Assembly (NCBI RefSeq): GCF_910596095.1
Contig: NC_056536.1
Location: 14,712,791-14,776,790 of the forward strand
DNA: 64,000 bases
Source: Thunnus maccoyii
Lineage: Eukaryota > Chordata > Actinopteri > Scombriformes > Scombridae
Direction: 5' to 3'
Within the stretch, counting starts at the first letter, position 1. Each line of letters opens with the position of its first letter. Shown in pieces: positions 26,363-58,100 of this stretch. The notes under the pieces are model-generated. The model saw only the letters and a list, made by a program, of their open reading frames with translations. It was not told the DNA's origin and searched no databases. The translations under genes were made by a program, and so were the position numbers.

Positions 26363-27977
26363 CCCCCCTGCTCCTGTGGCTCTGCGTACACAAACAAATC
26401 CACGTTACACAAGACCTGTGAAAAACCGCAGCTATACAAACACATTCACAGGATTGTTTCTGCCACATAATCTGAATGCTGTTAAGTTGATAGTGTGATA
26501 CTCCACTTAAAAATCTTCCACTCAACACTCAACCCTGCGGGCCTGAAAAGTTTTAACCAGCTAGATAAACAGTGATTTTACCTGTTTTCTCCTGTTTCCT
26601 TTGTGTTTTGTGTTATTCTACAGTATTAACTATTAATTCTGCATTGAATAAAGCTTTTCAGACAGAACATCTGCATTGATAACAACTGTAGAAGTCATAA
26701 TAACCTTGGCAGTGTTTTCAAATGTTTCTGATCTGACTTCTCAGATGGACAGCACTAGACTGGAACTAGATGTTTTACAGAAATAGAGACTCAGGTATAT
26801 GTGATAAGCACTTATAGTATAAACAGTGATGGTATTAGAAGTAGGGGGCCGTGTCTCGGTGCAGTCACGGTGCAGGTTGGGCGTTTCGCAGCTTGAATGG
26901 CTGTCAAACTCATTAATATTGCATGTTAGTTTTCACACAGATCTCGCCCCTGCCTGCTCCTTCCATCTCTAACTCTCCGTCTAACTAATGACCTATTTTC
27001 ACTGTCAGTCTGCGGAGATGCAAAATATAGGCAAAGGGGGAGGGAAAAGAAGGCGATAAAAGGAGCTGCCAAAGCTAATGCGGACGACAGAAAAGGGATA
27101 GGTTCCGCTGCGATAGCACGCACGCACACACACACACACACATCAAGGTCGTCTGCTGTCCCATTAGATCTCTATGCGCAAATAAGACGGAGGCATACGG
27201 CGCGGCTTAATATCCAGCCTAGATTTGCTAATTGAAAAAGCTACATGTGCAGAAGAAATAATTCACAGAAAAGAGCAAAATAAATCTTTAAACAGATAAA
27301 TCTTGTGAAAAAAATTATGATTTAATGGAGAGAATATCAGTATGCAAGTCAGGATTTGTTCCCCTCCAAGAATCTTTCATAAAAAGCCTATGGGAGCCAC
27401 AGTGACTATGATAGTTCTGGCAATTTATTTTGGCCTCTTATCTATACAAAGGACCACTAATGCATGTTGACAGGCTGTTTGATGTGGGGTTATATTTAAT
27501 TGAGGAGCTGGCTCGCCATCCCCCCTTCCCAGAGCCCAGGGGTGGGGGTGGTGGTGGGGGATGAATGGGGCACCGTTGGCCATTGGCTAGCTTTTGGGTG
27601 CCACTGTGAGCGTGTGGATTTACCCAGATCAGAGCAGCTGGAGACCATGCTTCTAGCTATAGTCTTTATAATTATAGCAACCTTTGGTGGCTGTTTACTG
27701 CGAGCGACTAGGACTTGACTTTGCTTTCTTGTCTGTTTTCAGCCACAAAAAGTGGTAGCGGGACACATGAGTTGAATGCATTAGTTATACACTTCAACCT
27801 GAGCGTCACCCGTACTTTAATTGGAGACTCAAAGCAAGACAGACATGAAAAAAAAAAACGGAGAGAGCTTGCCAGTGTCAGTTCAGTGGCTCAGTACACC
27901 TTCAGGGATTGGAGGTGGTGCTGGTGTGTGAATGTGTTTGGGTGGGGGTAGCGAGGATGTTGGTAGAGGGTGTATGG

Positions 27978-27999
27978 AGGGGGGGGCGGGGGGTGGGGG
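27978..27999 (+). other. G-run with quadruplex potential
   Basis: A G8-C-G6-T-G5 pattern, about 1.6 kb upstream of the ctnnbip1 start codon. It may lie near the real first exon, which was not located. Confidence 0.5.
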
Positions 28000-29189
28000 T
28001 TAGTGTCTCAGATCAGCAGCAGTGACACGTTTGATCACGTCTCCGAGCTCCTCGCTTCAGACAAATGGGAGAGCTAAGACTCCAGGCAGAGAGATTTTCC
28101 AAGCGTGACGACATACAGTATGAAGCATGACAGAAACTCAGAGGCACCGATCTGCTTGTCTCAGACGCACACTGGGAGTAAAACAGTCGCTGCATACGAG
28201 TAGGTAAAGACTAGAGGATGAAGAAGAGGATTACTCTACTTGCCAAAAGGTGTTAGAAAGGAAAGATTATACAACAAAGATTTATTAATATTCAGGCGTA
28301 TTTTGAGACTTGACAACTTCACTATTTTCATGTCTGCTACTGCTGGGACAAAAGGCCATTATATCCCACATTCATCATCTGTATAAATAGGACTACTGCT
28401 TTCATGACTGAGGCATTTGTGATCCTCTGATCTTTGCTTTTGAAGTTTGAAAACTGGCCATATTTAGTACCATCTCTGCCCAGGCTCCCGACTGTTTTGT
28501 GGGTTGCAATTTGTGTTTCTACCGGCAAAAATAATGATTTTATCTTATCCCACTTTCACAGTGATATCTGGTGTAAGAAGAACAAACACAGTGCACAAAG
28601 TCCCAAAGGGAAAATCCCTGTAGGAAGAAGAAACAACCTGGAATTTAATAATGAGGATGATCAGTGATGTTCTTCCATTGTCGTGATATGTTTGTGAGTC
28701 ACTTTAAAAAAAAAAAGAGGAAAGGAAAAGGAGTCAGCTCCATCTCTCTGTGGATTTCACCTGTTCTTCAGGTTGGAGGGGGCAGAGATGACTATTTTGG
28801 GCAGGAGCAGCAGAGAACAGCTATAAATCTGGAAATATTACTGTTCTAGCTGATAACATGTACACAACAGTGATTAACATTGTGCATGTGATTATGTAAC
28901 TTGTTTTTTCATCCATACAATTCTGCTGAACAAACTAGCTTTACAGCCATATTTATATTTCCAACAATACTCCAGATGGTACTTCAGTGCCTGTCGTCCA
29001 ACGCCTCACTGCCGCAGACTTAACCTCAAAAGAATGCTCTCCTACCTGGGTTTCACTGTTGTATTACAACATTTTAAGTCCAGCTGAAGATGATTTTAAA
29101 GCTAAAAATCAGTGTCCAAACAGTTAGGTCTATTGTTGGTAGTTAGTTAGGTGGACAAAGGCCTGTATCTTAGAATATTCGGCTTCTTT

Positions 29190-29345
29190 AATATTATTTT
29201 TTGGCATTTTTGCCTTTATTTGACAGCCGAAGGTGCAGAGAGACAGGAAACAGGGGCAGAGAGAAGGGCACAATGCCACAAAGGTCTGCGGCTGGAATCA
29301 AACTGCTGACACGTGTCCTAACCTGCAGTCCACGCGCCCCATATT
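29190..29345 (-). mobile_element. tRNA-headed SINE-like repeat
   Basis: On the minus strand, GGGGCGCGTGGACTGCAGG then TTTGATTCCAGCC looks like box A and box B of a tRNA-derived SINE. The rest (CTGTTTCCTGTCTCTCTGCA, TCAAATAAAGGCAAAAATGC) matches a repeat frequent in fish. A second copy is at 46635-46775. Confidence 0.55.
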
Positions 29346-29369
29346 TAACCATTTCAATCCTGCAGCTAA

Positions 29370-29545
29370 TGCTTACCATTGATTAATCTCTTGATTACAT
29401 AAATTCACCTTTTGTGAAAAATAAAAATTAAATATGGAAAAGGTGATATCACAATTTGCCAGAGGCCAAAGTGAAGTTCAAATTGCATTTTTTGTCTAAG
29501 CAACCTAAAGATTAATTTATAAAAATATTTTACTTAAGAAATAAC
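29370..29545. repeat. partial dispersed repeat, related to 32690-33010
   Basis: Shares AAGTTCAAATTGCATTTTTT and GTCTAAGCAACC with the block near 32805-32830. Confidence 0.4.
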
Positions 29546-32500
29546 TTAAATAATAAAATGAACACAACTATTGTTTATTAATTTTCTATTTGACCCATCA
29601 CTTAAGCAAGTGAGTAGTCGTATTGCATTTGTATTACAGAAAATGCAGACTGACCAATAGATGCGTTGCAAGAGAATGACATGATTTTTCTGTAATGCGT
29701 CTCCTAATATTGTTCTGATAAAACTCTTCTGGGACGACATAAAACACAAACTGTTCTATTTATAAAGGACCAGCATCTGAATTAAAATGTTGCCACTTCA
29801 GCAAACGACAACGTCTATGGACGCCACTCCTTGACAGTTTACACCTAACTTTTTCTGTGCGATATTCGTATGATCTGACACATCAGGGAATTGTTGGCAT
29901 TTTCATGTTTGTATCATTTTTACACAAGAAGACAGTTTAAAAAAAACATCTATTCTTATAAAATGATTGCGGAGATAAAAGATGTCTCTGAATGCAGCCG
30001 TAAAGACAAAAATTAGAAGTGACAAACCTGTGCTAAAAATCTATAAATAGTGTTTTAGAAGAAACTTAGTGTTTTGGAAAGCTATGTGTAGCCTACAAGG
30101 GTTATTCAAGCTGCTTCTGATATACACTCACTTCTGTGTATGTCTTAAATCGTTTAGAGGGTCACAATAAGGATCCTGTCAAACTCCTTTGTGTGTGCCC
30201 GATGTGAGGTTCTAGAGGTGGGCTGGCTCAACGCTAATCCCTCGAGGGATGCTCAGCCAGCCTCAGACACATGCAGCTAATATTCCAGACGTAATCAAAG
30301 GCTTTCTTTAACGCTGATCTGGGCCTAATCCCCCCTCTCTGCCCGTGGTGGGCTCTTGTCAGTGTTGTGATGTTGGCCTGAGCCCCTCTGGGTAACCCAG
30401 CAAAACCTCAGTATTACTGACACTGAACTGAGAAAGCTGACAGAAAGAAACAAACAAAAAAAAAATCAACACAAGGGCCAGATTTAAATCTTGTATCTGT
30501 ACACACAGTAGTGGTGGTGGGACCCATAATAGATTAGAAATATACTGCAATACTCCTGCAATACTGGGGCTTACGTTTACCTTTAATACATGCATTTTAA
30601 CAGTTCTACTTTATGGTATTTATGCCTTCAGCGGTATGCCAAGTTTTTAAAATAAGCTTGAAAATGTGTACCAACATTTGATACGTACTGTTTCTCAGTT
30701 GAGTACATATGAATCTTGGCTATCTAACAATTTTAGTGGTACTTTTTTTATCGTTTATCACTTGCTACATAGTCTGGGAGATGTCTGCACACAATTTAAT
30801 AATTTGTTCTCTCAGATTAATAATTTATGCGCATAAAGTACTTGCTTGCTGCTATGAATTTAACAATTTGTGCACACAAATTACTAAATCGTGTTCTCAA
30901 TTTATTATAAAATTGTATTTTTTTTGCCTCCTCTCTCCCCCTCTTATGGAGGGCATAATACACCTTTGATGCGGTGCTTCCAGTCAACCTGAAGTTTTAT
31001 AAACTGGATGACATCCGCACTGTCATAGAAGTTTTTACTATGAAACAGTCAGTTATCCTGAAAAGTACTTTTGTGGGATCTCAAAGATTACACAACATTG
31101 TGTTTAACAGCCAAACACTGAAGAATATACATGTCAAAGATTTAATTAAAATAAATAAACAGTGAGTGTGAAGGATATAAACAAGACCAGAATAATGGTA
31201 CTGAGGTGATAAGTTGCTAAATGCTAAATTGAGAGCACAAATTATGATTTTTTTTCTCCATGACACCTCCTGGGCTCCCTAATTTACAGATATGATGAAT
31301 GGATGATCCATGATGTATGACAAGAAGATACGTGGCAAGATGGCTGTCTTGTCACATATCTTGTATCAGTGAATGTCCTGTATATCAATCTTAAATTACC
31401 CTTCTAACACATGACATGAAACTGAATATCTGCTACTGCTATAAAAGATAATAAAAATAATAAATGTACGCAAAATCAGAAAAAAAATGCATTTGTTCAA
31501 TGCGATGAACTATTTTCAAGTGTTTGCTTTACATCATATGAAACTTCAAATATTAGTTTTTAATCAAATGAAGTGAGAACTTTCTCTTTGATCACTTTTG
31601 GGGCACTGATGAATGAAATATAACCATCAAATGTTCAATCAAAAAAAAACAAACTGTTGTTGTGACTTCAGCATCTACTGCAGGTACTAAAAAAAAAATA
31701 CAGCTCCTGCAAATGAGATTATGCTCCATTTTAAAGTACACACTCGCTGCATGACAGCCACTGCCACCGGGGTGCAACATTTCTAAAACACATCACAGAT
31801 TCAGTTATGCTGTCTTAAAAATAGTGACAAGCCTACTCATTGCATGGCATCTGCATTTTGGATTTCTTGTGTGTGTTAGTGTCCATCAATGTCTCTGAGA
31901 AACCAAAACACAAAGAAGACTTCATTTCAACACTGTGACCAGGCCACACGGAGCAACAGGGGTCTGCTGCCAGGAATTACAGTATGCAATATGATAGTCC
32001 CTCACATTTGCTGAGGATCATGAAGGGCAGAGGCTGCCACAGTGCACCGACCCGGTCACACATGGCCCGGTCCAGCTTGTTGTTGGCTCTGGAATCGGCT
32101 GCTCACATGATGCACAGCGTCTGATTGTTTTACAAATCAAATTCCTCCAGCCAGCAGAAAAACTGGGGAAACAAGCCTCGGAGTTGACTCACAAACTGTG
32201 AGTTGAGTTTCGCTTCGCACAAAAGTCTGTAAAAACTTGAACTCTACAAGACCCTGAAAGGTCAATAATCTCCGCACACAGGAAAAACTGAGAAGGAGAA
32301 ATAACTCGAATTCAATCACGAGCTGCTCTAACATCCCAAGCAAATGTGTGAGAAACCTAAGTAGGCTACGAGCCTGGTGTGGCTGCCAGCTGAGCTGCCA
32401 ACAACCTGGCCTGGTTCTGGAGAGCAGCTGTGTCACTGCAGGTACAAACATGCATGTAACAAAACCTATAAAAACAACTAGGAGTCATACTGAAATTAGG

Positions 32501-32689
32501 ACAGAACAATATTCTCATTTATTTTCATACTGTGATACAAATTATGTTCTAAAGATGACCAAATTTGTTCTGAGATTTTATAAATGGTATTTTGTTTCAC
32601 AAATTCGGCGCTCTTGGCGGCACACCAAACACTGCAGAGTGTGACTTTTTGAGTAATACTGTCACACAGTATAAGGATATACAATTAAT

Positions 32690-33010
32690 TGAGCTGCAAC
32701 CAAAGATCATTTTTATTCCAATTAATCTAAAAAAATGTGTTTAGATCAATTAATTGATTGTTTACTCTATAAAATGTTACAGGTCCTCAGAGCACATGTT
32801 GAAGTCTTCAAATTGCATGTTTTGTCTAACCAACAGACCAAAACCCAAATATAATCAATTTACATTGAAATAAAACTGAGAAAAAAAGCAAATACTTACA
32901 TTTTAGAAGCTGAAAGTCGAGAATGTTTGGCAGTTTTTCATGTTATACAATTTTTTGATTATCAAAATTGTTGAAAATGAATTTCTGATTATTTTGATAT
33001 TGATCAGAGT
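32690..33010. repeat. dispersed repeat, same family as 3141-3366
   Basis: Starts TTGAGCTGCAACCAAAGATC and contains GATCAATTAATTGATTGTTT. The right side ends in a TTGATTATCAAAATTGTTG inverted motif. Confidence 0.55.
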
Positions 33011-34996
33011 CCTACTGCCCAACAAGAACACAGCGTATACACATTCAAACCTGCACTAAACATTAGAAAAACCAGTTTACAAGCCATACATCCAGCAGAC
33101 TGACTACCTTTGGGTCGGGGCAATGTGGGGTCCTGATACAGCGTGAGCCAGACGAGCAGACACTGCAGGCCAGGAAGGCTCTGGCTTGGACTTACTGGAT
33201 GTCTGCATGCTGCCTTTGTGTGAAGCCATCTCCTCACATGTACAGTGCCCACAACAATGGCTACAGTATTTGGGGACAATGGTGATGAACTGGATTGTGA
33301 AAACATGATTGATAAGTAGGTCATGTCTTGTTGTCACCACGTGAGGCATGAACTCAAACAATCCTGCTCAACTGTACAGGCTTAGTTCATAGCTGGGGAT
33401 CTGGGTGTGCTTAACTGTCCTTTGCAACTTAGATTAAAGCTATGACCCAACAAGTCAGTCACACTAGGCAATCCATGACAATTTAACATATATATATAGC
33501 ATATATACCAAGCGCTAATACTTGTGACTGACTTATTGTTCGCCTGATGGTTCAGAAACCTTTTTTAAACAATTTGGTTCCTATTAGGGGGGGAAAGTAC
33601 ACTTGTACCACTAAAATAACAGACCAACACAATTGATTGTACGATTATGAATTAAATTACTAATAACTATTTCTCAGTTTATTGTTGAACAATTTCAAGC
33701 AACTTGAGATTGCAGATGTTTCAGTGATGTCTAATTTGTTATAACTGAATTGTTCACAGACCATGCTTCGCAACTCATAATTAAATCTGGTCTATGATCT
33801 CACAACATCTTTGCTCACTCCTCAGGGTCTCTCGAAGGAATTGAAACAGAAGCTGCTGCCTTAAGCTGGTCCCCTGAGGGTGCGGCTGCAAGATTTCAAA
33901 AGCGCCAACGTCAAGGCAGGGCATAAAATTCTGATTTGCGAATCGTTATATGATCTATGTGCTTGAAACAATGCAATGCAATGCAAATGTGCGTGATACC
34001 ATGCGCAACAGACAAAGATGTGTGGATATATATCTGATATCTTACATAAAATACGACTGGCAAATGAGAAACTCTGCAATCTAGGTTGCGCTGAAAAGAT
34101 GGCTATGTTAAAATGACTTTGTGATACTCTGGATGCCTCTGCCTCTGACTAGGCCACGAAAGGATGCATGCAACTCTAGAGTCATAGTGTCAATGGTTAA
34201 ATGCTGACAGGCTGACAAGTGCTTGTGCCAAAACGCAGAGCAAGAGGCTGTGAGATGAACCAGGCCTCCCTCACAAACTCCGCTCGCAGGCAGCTGATGA
34301 GGTCCCCTCGGGGCTCGAGGGGGTCGAGCAGCCGCTGAAGAGCACCTGCCCTGACTGTGAGGAGGCGAGGAGAGGAGGGAGGGGGAATGTGCAAACTAAG
34401 GCAGGCTTGACATACTGTGGGTACATGACCAAGTCTGCTAGTTGCCAGGAGGGCTCAGAGCACTTGCCTGTGGCCAAAGCCTTGACACCCTCTGGCTGCA
34501 GCACTCATCAATGCCCTGCTGCCGGCAGGGTGCCAGCTTCACCACTCAAACGGTTGTCAGCTATCTGACATGTGGAGAAAGCAGACACTGTAAGGCAGGG
34601 TGGCACAATGCATCCATGGGTGGCACGGTCCAGAAATAGAAAACTGATGAAGGAGTTATGCGAAAAGCAGACTTGAGCATGAAAACCAAATTTGAAAGAA
34701 GGTGACCACATGTACAGCAGCATTATTAAATGTTCTCTCAGCATTTTACACAGGTAGTGGTGAGTGAGACAAATGGGTCTGTAATTCATATTAACACGTA
34801 GGTTTGCATCATGTGCAGTTTTGATGTCGTTATTTACAATATTGTTAAAATCTTCGTCGGTGCCAGCGAGGATCTGCTTAACGGTTACTAACGTTAGCTG
34901 AGCTTGATTGGTTTTGACTGTAAGTTATTCACCGTTTTCGGGTAGTTTTCTTTACAGATATACTCTCAAAGGAAAAAAAATAATCAGCAAATAAAA

Positions 34997-35794
34997 ATGC
35001 CTGAACGTCAAACGTGGCGAGCTGAAACAAAAAAAGCGTTGGTTTTGTACGTGATGGACACACATGACTGTGAAAGGCTTCTTGTTATCATGTTGCGGGA
35101 CGCAGACTGTTCAAACTGTAGCAGCGCTCTTGCTAGCAAGCAGCAAGCCTTCAACGCATTTTCGATGTGGCTTTTAAGCAAATATCCGTCGTGGAAAAAA
35201 ATGTATGGAGAGTGTTCTCAATGTCTTACGAGTCGCCTTCGTTTTAACCTCGCCAAACATTTCATTAAGTCTCCATTAAATCCGCGCTACCCTAGGTAAA
35301 GCAGTCAATGCTAACCAGCCGAAGCTAGCTCGCTAGCATGCCCGAGACAAAAGCCTGAATGAAGTTCCTATGGGTGCAAACACCATCCAGGTACCGCTGC
35401 TCTGCCAGAAGTGCCGGGATTCAAACACAAGTATCGTTTCTAAAAAAAACCCTGACAATGTGCGACCCGTTAAGAAAAGCGGTTATTTATGAGCTTACCC
35501 CTCCTGGTCCAGCTTTTCTTTCTTCTGTGCTCTGTTTGAATGGTGTGTTGTTGTAGGAGGGCGTCCTGTTCCGGGGTCACATCCCTCCAGTCGGCTGAGC
35601 TCCGGAGAAGTGGCTCAACACAGCAGCAGCCAGAGTCCTGCTGCTTGTTCAGTACCGCTACTGGCCATCGGGGGCGACATCCGCACACCCAAAACACAGT
35701 ACATGGCCTCCAGTATCCATCATCAAATGATTATATTATGATATTAATGTCATTATCTGGGGACACACTTCAGAAAACACAGAGGCCTTGCTGA
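34997..35794 (+). CDS. unrecognised two-exon ORF, 178 aa if spliced
   Basis: I do not recognise this protein. Exon 1 runs 34997-35295 (MPERQTWRAETKKALVLYVM to NPRYP) and ends AG|GTAAAG. Exon 2 runs 35557-35794, after a TTGTTGTAG acceptor, and ends QKTQRPC. The 261-bp intron keeps the frame and gives 179 codons with stop. Exon 1 has two CxxC pairs (C38-C41 and C73-C76), a possible zinc-binding arrangement, and is lysine/leucine-rich. Exon 2 is low-complexity, serine- and glutamine-rich. A poly(A) signal AATAAA lies at 36237-36242 on the same strand. The gene would be convergent with pik3cd. Alternatives: exon 1 alone read through to a stop at 35299 (100 aa), or an exapted or repeat-derived ORF. 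No signal peptide or membrane segment is visible. Confidence 0.35.
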
Positions 35795-36236
35795 TATGAA
35801 TTGTACTTTCTTCTCTGCACTGGTTCACTGTGAATTGAGTCATTAATTGTGGAAGGTTTATGTCCATGGGGAGAAATATTACAATTCTTACAGGAACTTA
35901 ATTGGTTGCAAGTCAGATTTTCTTCTGTAAATTGATGTGATCTATTTTTTTTTCACGTTACAGCTGCACATATGCAGACTCTCTGAATACATTGCAAGGA
36001 AAGCATTACCTACGTACACTGAAATTAGATTTTTTTTTATATATATGCATGTACTGTAAAGCCTACACTGATGCTGTTTCTCATTCTCATAATAGGAAAA
36101 GTGATCAAAACGTAATAATTTGCATATTTGTTCACATGTAGTTGTCTGTATCGCCATCTTATGTTACAGTATGTTCACTTGTATTCACTACATGTCTTGT
36201 ATAATGATGATGGTATGTGTATATGATTCTGTGTTC

Positions 36237-36242
36237 AATAAA
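36237..36242 (+). terminator. poly(A) signal AATAAA, plus strand
   Basis: GTGTTCAATAAAGATAAAA, followed at once by an A-rich stretch. It is placed to end a transcript from the ORF at 34997-35794. The A-rich tract could also be the scar of a retroposed tail. Confidence 0.35.
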
Positions 36243-36589
36243 GATAAAAAAAACACAAAAAAGAGAAAAAAGTATAATACAGTACATAAAACACATACGT
36301 GAATTTATCTGTTAATGTTGTTTCATTATTGCCAACAAAACAAACAAACAAACAAAAAACACAACAACAACTGTGGAGCCAGAGGACAGAATGCACAACT
36401 TTTGCAACAACTGCCCAACAAAATCAGAAATCAATTGAATTCTTACAGCCCCAAAGTAGATCCACAGCCTGTCACATATTACACGTTGCTTAATATGGAA
36501 GCTACACTAAACACATAATTTAAATTATTAACATACAAGGACATACAGGACTATTTTTCATTGATTTATTCATAACACAAATCATTTAT

Positions 36590-38468
36590 TTACTTTTTTC
36601 TTTGTTCAGTTGGAGAGACATTTGCACATCCAGCTGATATAATTTGGAGAACTGGATTATTTGATTTTCTACACATGAACTCCCACACTTGTCCTCAAAA
36701 TACTGGGGATTATTCTGGGTTAATGGAAAAGAAGGGAGACTTTGGTGGTTTTGACCTTGTCCATCATCAGTCTTTTTGAAAGAAACAGGTAGACGATGGC
36801 TTGGCCCAAAGTACGCCTCACTGAGCTCTGCGGTTGTAAACTGTTTATTGAGAGCATGTTTCCCTCCCAACAGCAAGTGAAGCAAATGTAAAAACAGGAT
36901 GCAGATGAAGGACAGTCAACATTAGACCTACAATGTTGACAGGATGATTTGTCTATTTTAGCTGCACACATGTAAATCAGGCCTGAGCCTCTAAAGGTTT
37001 TGTACCATTTGACAGAATTCATGAATTACAATCAATTAAAAAGGCAACAGCAGTGTATTTTACAATCTGCAAAAGTAGCCCATACACTCACTAGAATCAC
37101 TCCTCCAGGCTTAAAGCAGCAGCAAAGTGTTTAGCTAAGCCCACACTGAGAGACAGTCATGACCCATATTTAAAGTCTCTGCTACAGTAAATATTTCAGT
37201 AGCTTAAGGTATTTAAATCTTCTTGCTGTGTAATCTACAGCTACACTTCCTCTTCTGTAAAAGTCATCATTGAACAAAGACTCATACAAACAGTAGAGAT
37301 CATCTGCACTCCTATGCAAAATAAAAATGGCTCTGAAAAAGCACACCGTCTTCTCCTATTCAAGTGGTCCTTGCTGGACTGACAGCTGGATATACAGCAT
37401 CTAAAGTAATTTGAACGCACCATAACATTAAATCATACAGCACAAAGTCTCATTTAAACGGACAAAACATCATTTTACACTGCATTAGATATGTCAAAGT
37501 ATAGAGGTGTTCTACACTATAAGCATGAAATCTCCTTCATGGCACCTGGCACAGCTTAAAACAGTTAAAAACATGGGAGTCGCAGTGCATAACTTAAATA
37601 TCAGAGAATAACAGAAGCGCTCACACATAGACGCAAGACGTGCATCACCTGGAATAACACACACAGTAGAGATGCACACTTTCAAAACGGCCATGTGTAG
37701 GAGAACCACATTTTCTGAAACACTTCCCTAAGTCACATGACTTATACAAGTCCATAGTCTTCTTTGCGTCCCTGTGTAGTAAACACAACCTGGCACACAG
37801 GGGTGTTATTTAAATAAAAGTCTCATTCAGCAATTATTTTCTGATCTCACAATGAATTTTCCATTGTCCGATGTTACCGTCTACCGGCACTTCAAAGGCA
37901 ACATACTGTATTTAGCAATACAACCCAAAGTCTTTTTAAAATATCTTATCATGTCTTTGTACAAGTACTTAAAATTAAATAAAATATAATATAATAAAAT
38001 TAAAGACACTATTGCAAAGAGGCAGTTGAAATGAGAGGGAATGACATGGCCGTTGAAGGTTGTAAATCGTATGAAAGACTTGAGGTGAAACTGCTGCCCC
38101 GTCGCAGGACTGAATTGTGTCTTTGTCTTAAGTCATCACAAAGTTTATTTGCAGTTTGCTTCCTGCTGAAAAGGTAGTTTTCAAGTAGCCATTTCAACAC
38201 ATCAAAAACACACGTAGAATCCCACTGTTTGATGGCAGAAAGATGAGTGTGATGGATTTCCTCCACACAAGTATTTGTGTTGATGCTCTGCTCCGTGATT
38301 ATCTCGCTGTCTTTGGATGCCTCTGGTTAGTCGTCGCTTCCCACAGACAGGTCAGTCAGGTGTAAACATTTGCTGAGTGTCTTTGAATGCAGTCAATAAA
38401 GTAAAATATCTGATTGCGCTTTCTTCTCTTTTAAGTCCATAAGTTAATCATTTTTGGTTCAGTGTTCT
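36590..38468 (-). other. pik3cd: probable pik3cd 3' UTR
   Basis: No ORF of note follows the stop. Minus-strand AATAAA hexamers occur at 38149-38144 (320 nt after the stop) and near 36847-36842 (about 1.6 kb after it). Which is used cannot be decided from sequence. Transcript ends here would face those of the plus-strand ORF at 34997-36250. Confidence 0.35.
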
Positions 38469-56500
<18,032 letters not shown>

Positions 56501-56574
56501 GGTGACGGCCTCTCATTTACCGTCAGCTCCTCTGCTGCTCACTGGAACACAAGCCAGCCGGCCACACAGGGGAA

Positions 56575-56575
<1 letters not shown>

Positions 56576-56614
<39 letters not shown>
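56576..56614. repeat. (CA)n microsatellite upstream of pik3cd start
   Basis: About 19 CA units, 75 bp upstream of the start codon. A possible acceptor lies between the tract and the ATG, so the tract is probably intronic. Confidence 0.93.
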
Positions 56615-56616
<2 letters not shown>

Positions 56617-57439
56617 CAGGGTTAATATGTCCACTATTAACTTGTGCAGTGTGCCTGTTTGTTGTTTGCTCCTAAAACCCCTTAATATGTTTACAGGACC
56701 GTCCACTAGAAGCAGAAAGCACACGCATAATCTGCAGGACATGAATGAATGACATAGGCTAAACAGTCGCCTGCAGTTGCTCGATATTTTTTATCTATCT
56801 CCTGAACGCAGATTAATTCGTATATATAAGAATATGTATCAATACAAAATATTGAATGGTAAACCGGGGGCAATGTTATTGAGATTTTTGCTGCTTTTAT
56901 GGTGCTGAGCAGTTTAAAATTTGCAGTTTGATGCCTTTGGTTTGTCTGCATCTTAACAGACTGCATGTTTTGCCAGAACAAGTGCAACCATTTCAAAGGG
57001 GTCATACTAGGTGAAGACACACTACAAAGAAACTTCAAATGACTGAATTTTCCACACTACAAAAAATACACAGCATTTAGCAACGGATTCAGACAATAGA
57101 GAAAGATAAACTGATTTTCGTGTACATTCCAAGAGTTTGTCATAAAGTAACACAACACTACTGATTTTGGTAAGTGGGAACTAACTTACTGTAAGGCTGC
57201 GTATGTGTATGAGCTGTCGCTAAATGTCAGATTGGCTGATATGCGCCTCTAGATAAATTCATATTTAAAATACCTACAGTGTGGATGTTTCGAGGAATTA
57301 TATTTGAAATCAGCAAGAGAAAACATACAATCCGGTGTGATGTAAAAGGAGAAAGAGCGGTGTGAGTAAAACTTATCATGGTGAAAACCTTGCCAACCTG
57401 TTAGCGGAGACACCTGCCTAGATGTCAGCTCTACACGCC

Positions 57440-57745
57440 GGTCATCTCTTCATGGTTTGGTTACGGCGAAGATGGAGGCTGTAACGTCACGGTGACATTT
57501 CTTGCTCCCGACGGTTGAAAAGGTTTGCGGGGTCCAGGGATCCGTCAAAAGCGGGGTGATGAGATGTGATGCGTCGTAAATCCAGCTCAATACGCACAAA
57601 GCGCCTGCACGGCTCATGTGAAGTGAAGCGTGTCCGTCTCCCCGGTAGTATGACTGACAATCAGTATGACGGGGATGCTGCGCTGACCCGGTGTAAGCGG
57701 CTGCGCTCTGCTTCACTGCTCCTCCAGCTGCCAGTGGCCAGCCAA
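57440..57745 (-). promoter_or_regulatory. CpG-richer block, candidate pik3cd promoter or 5' exon
   Basis: CpG dinucleotides are clearly denser here (for example near 57475-57560 and 57590-57710) than in the AT-rich flanks. The block lies about 1 kb upstream of the pik3cd start codon. No TATA box or certain donor site was found. The 115-codon minus-strand ORF across it looks like chance. The promoter role is inferred from position and composition. Confidence 0.3.
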
Positions 57746-58100
57746 GGGACCGTCCAACAAAAATAAGTGTCTGCTTTAACGCCCTGCCCCCGCTCAAACT
57801 TACATATAGATTTATAGATATATATATTAAGAGTATATTAATATAATCATTTTATCATGATTATGAAAAAAAGGTGTTCTTATTTTTTTCCTTTATTTTT
57901 TTAAGATTTATATTTTATACAGACTAAACCACTAGTAACAAACAAACAAACAAAAAAACTATTTACAAAAGACAAAGAAAATAAAATGACTTAAATGTAT
58001 CTTAAATGTATTTAAAAGAATAAATAAATAAATAAATACATAATTACATAAATACATAAAGAAAGAAAGAAAACGCCAAAACAGCCCCTCTAGTAGTACG

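Larger units (their letters stand above)
26382..34996. other. 5' flank of ctnnbip1 and intergenic DNA
   Basis: No coding exon recognised. Noncoding first exons of ctnnbip1 probably lie here. Candidate regions are 26840-27230 (CpG-bearing) and 27960-28200 (after the G-run). SINE-like and dispersed repeats occur at 29190, 29370 and 32690. The short ORFs in 33000-34800 show no family motif. Confidence 0.5.

Noticed and set aside
35400..35440. GGGATTCAAACAC, a tRNA box B-like string
   Set aside because: No matching box A or cloverleaf around it.
57450..57797. 115-codon minus-strand ORF upstream of pik3cd
   Set aside because: Lies in CpG-richer DNA where stops are rare. It has no motif, and the pik3cd N-terminus is fully explained by the exon at 56500.
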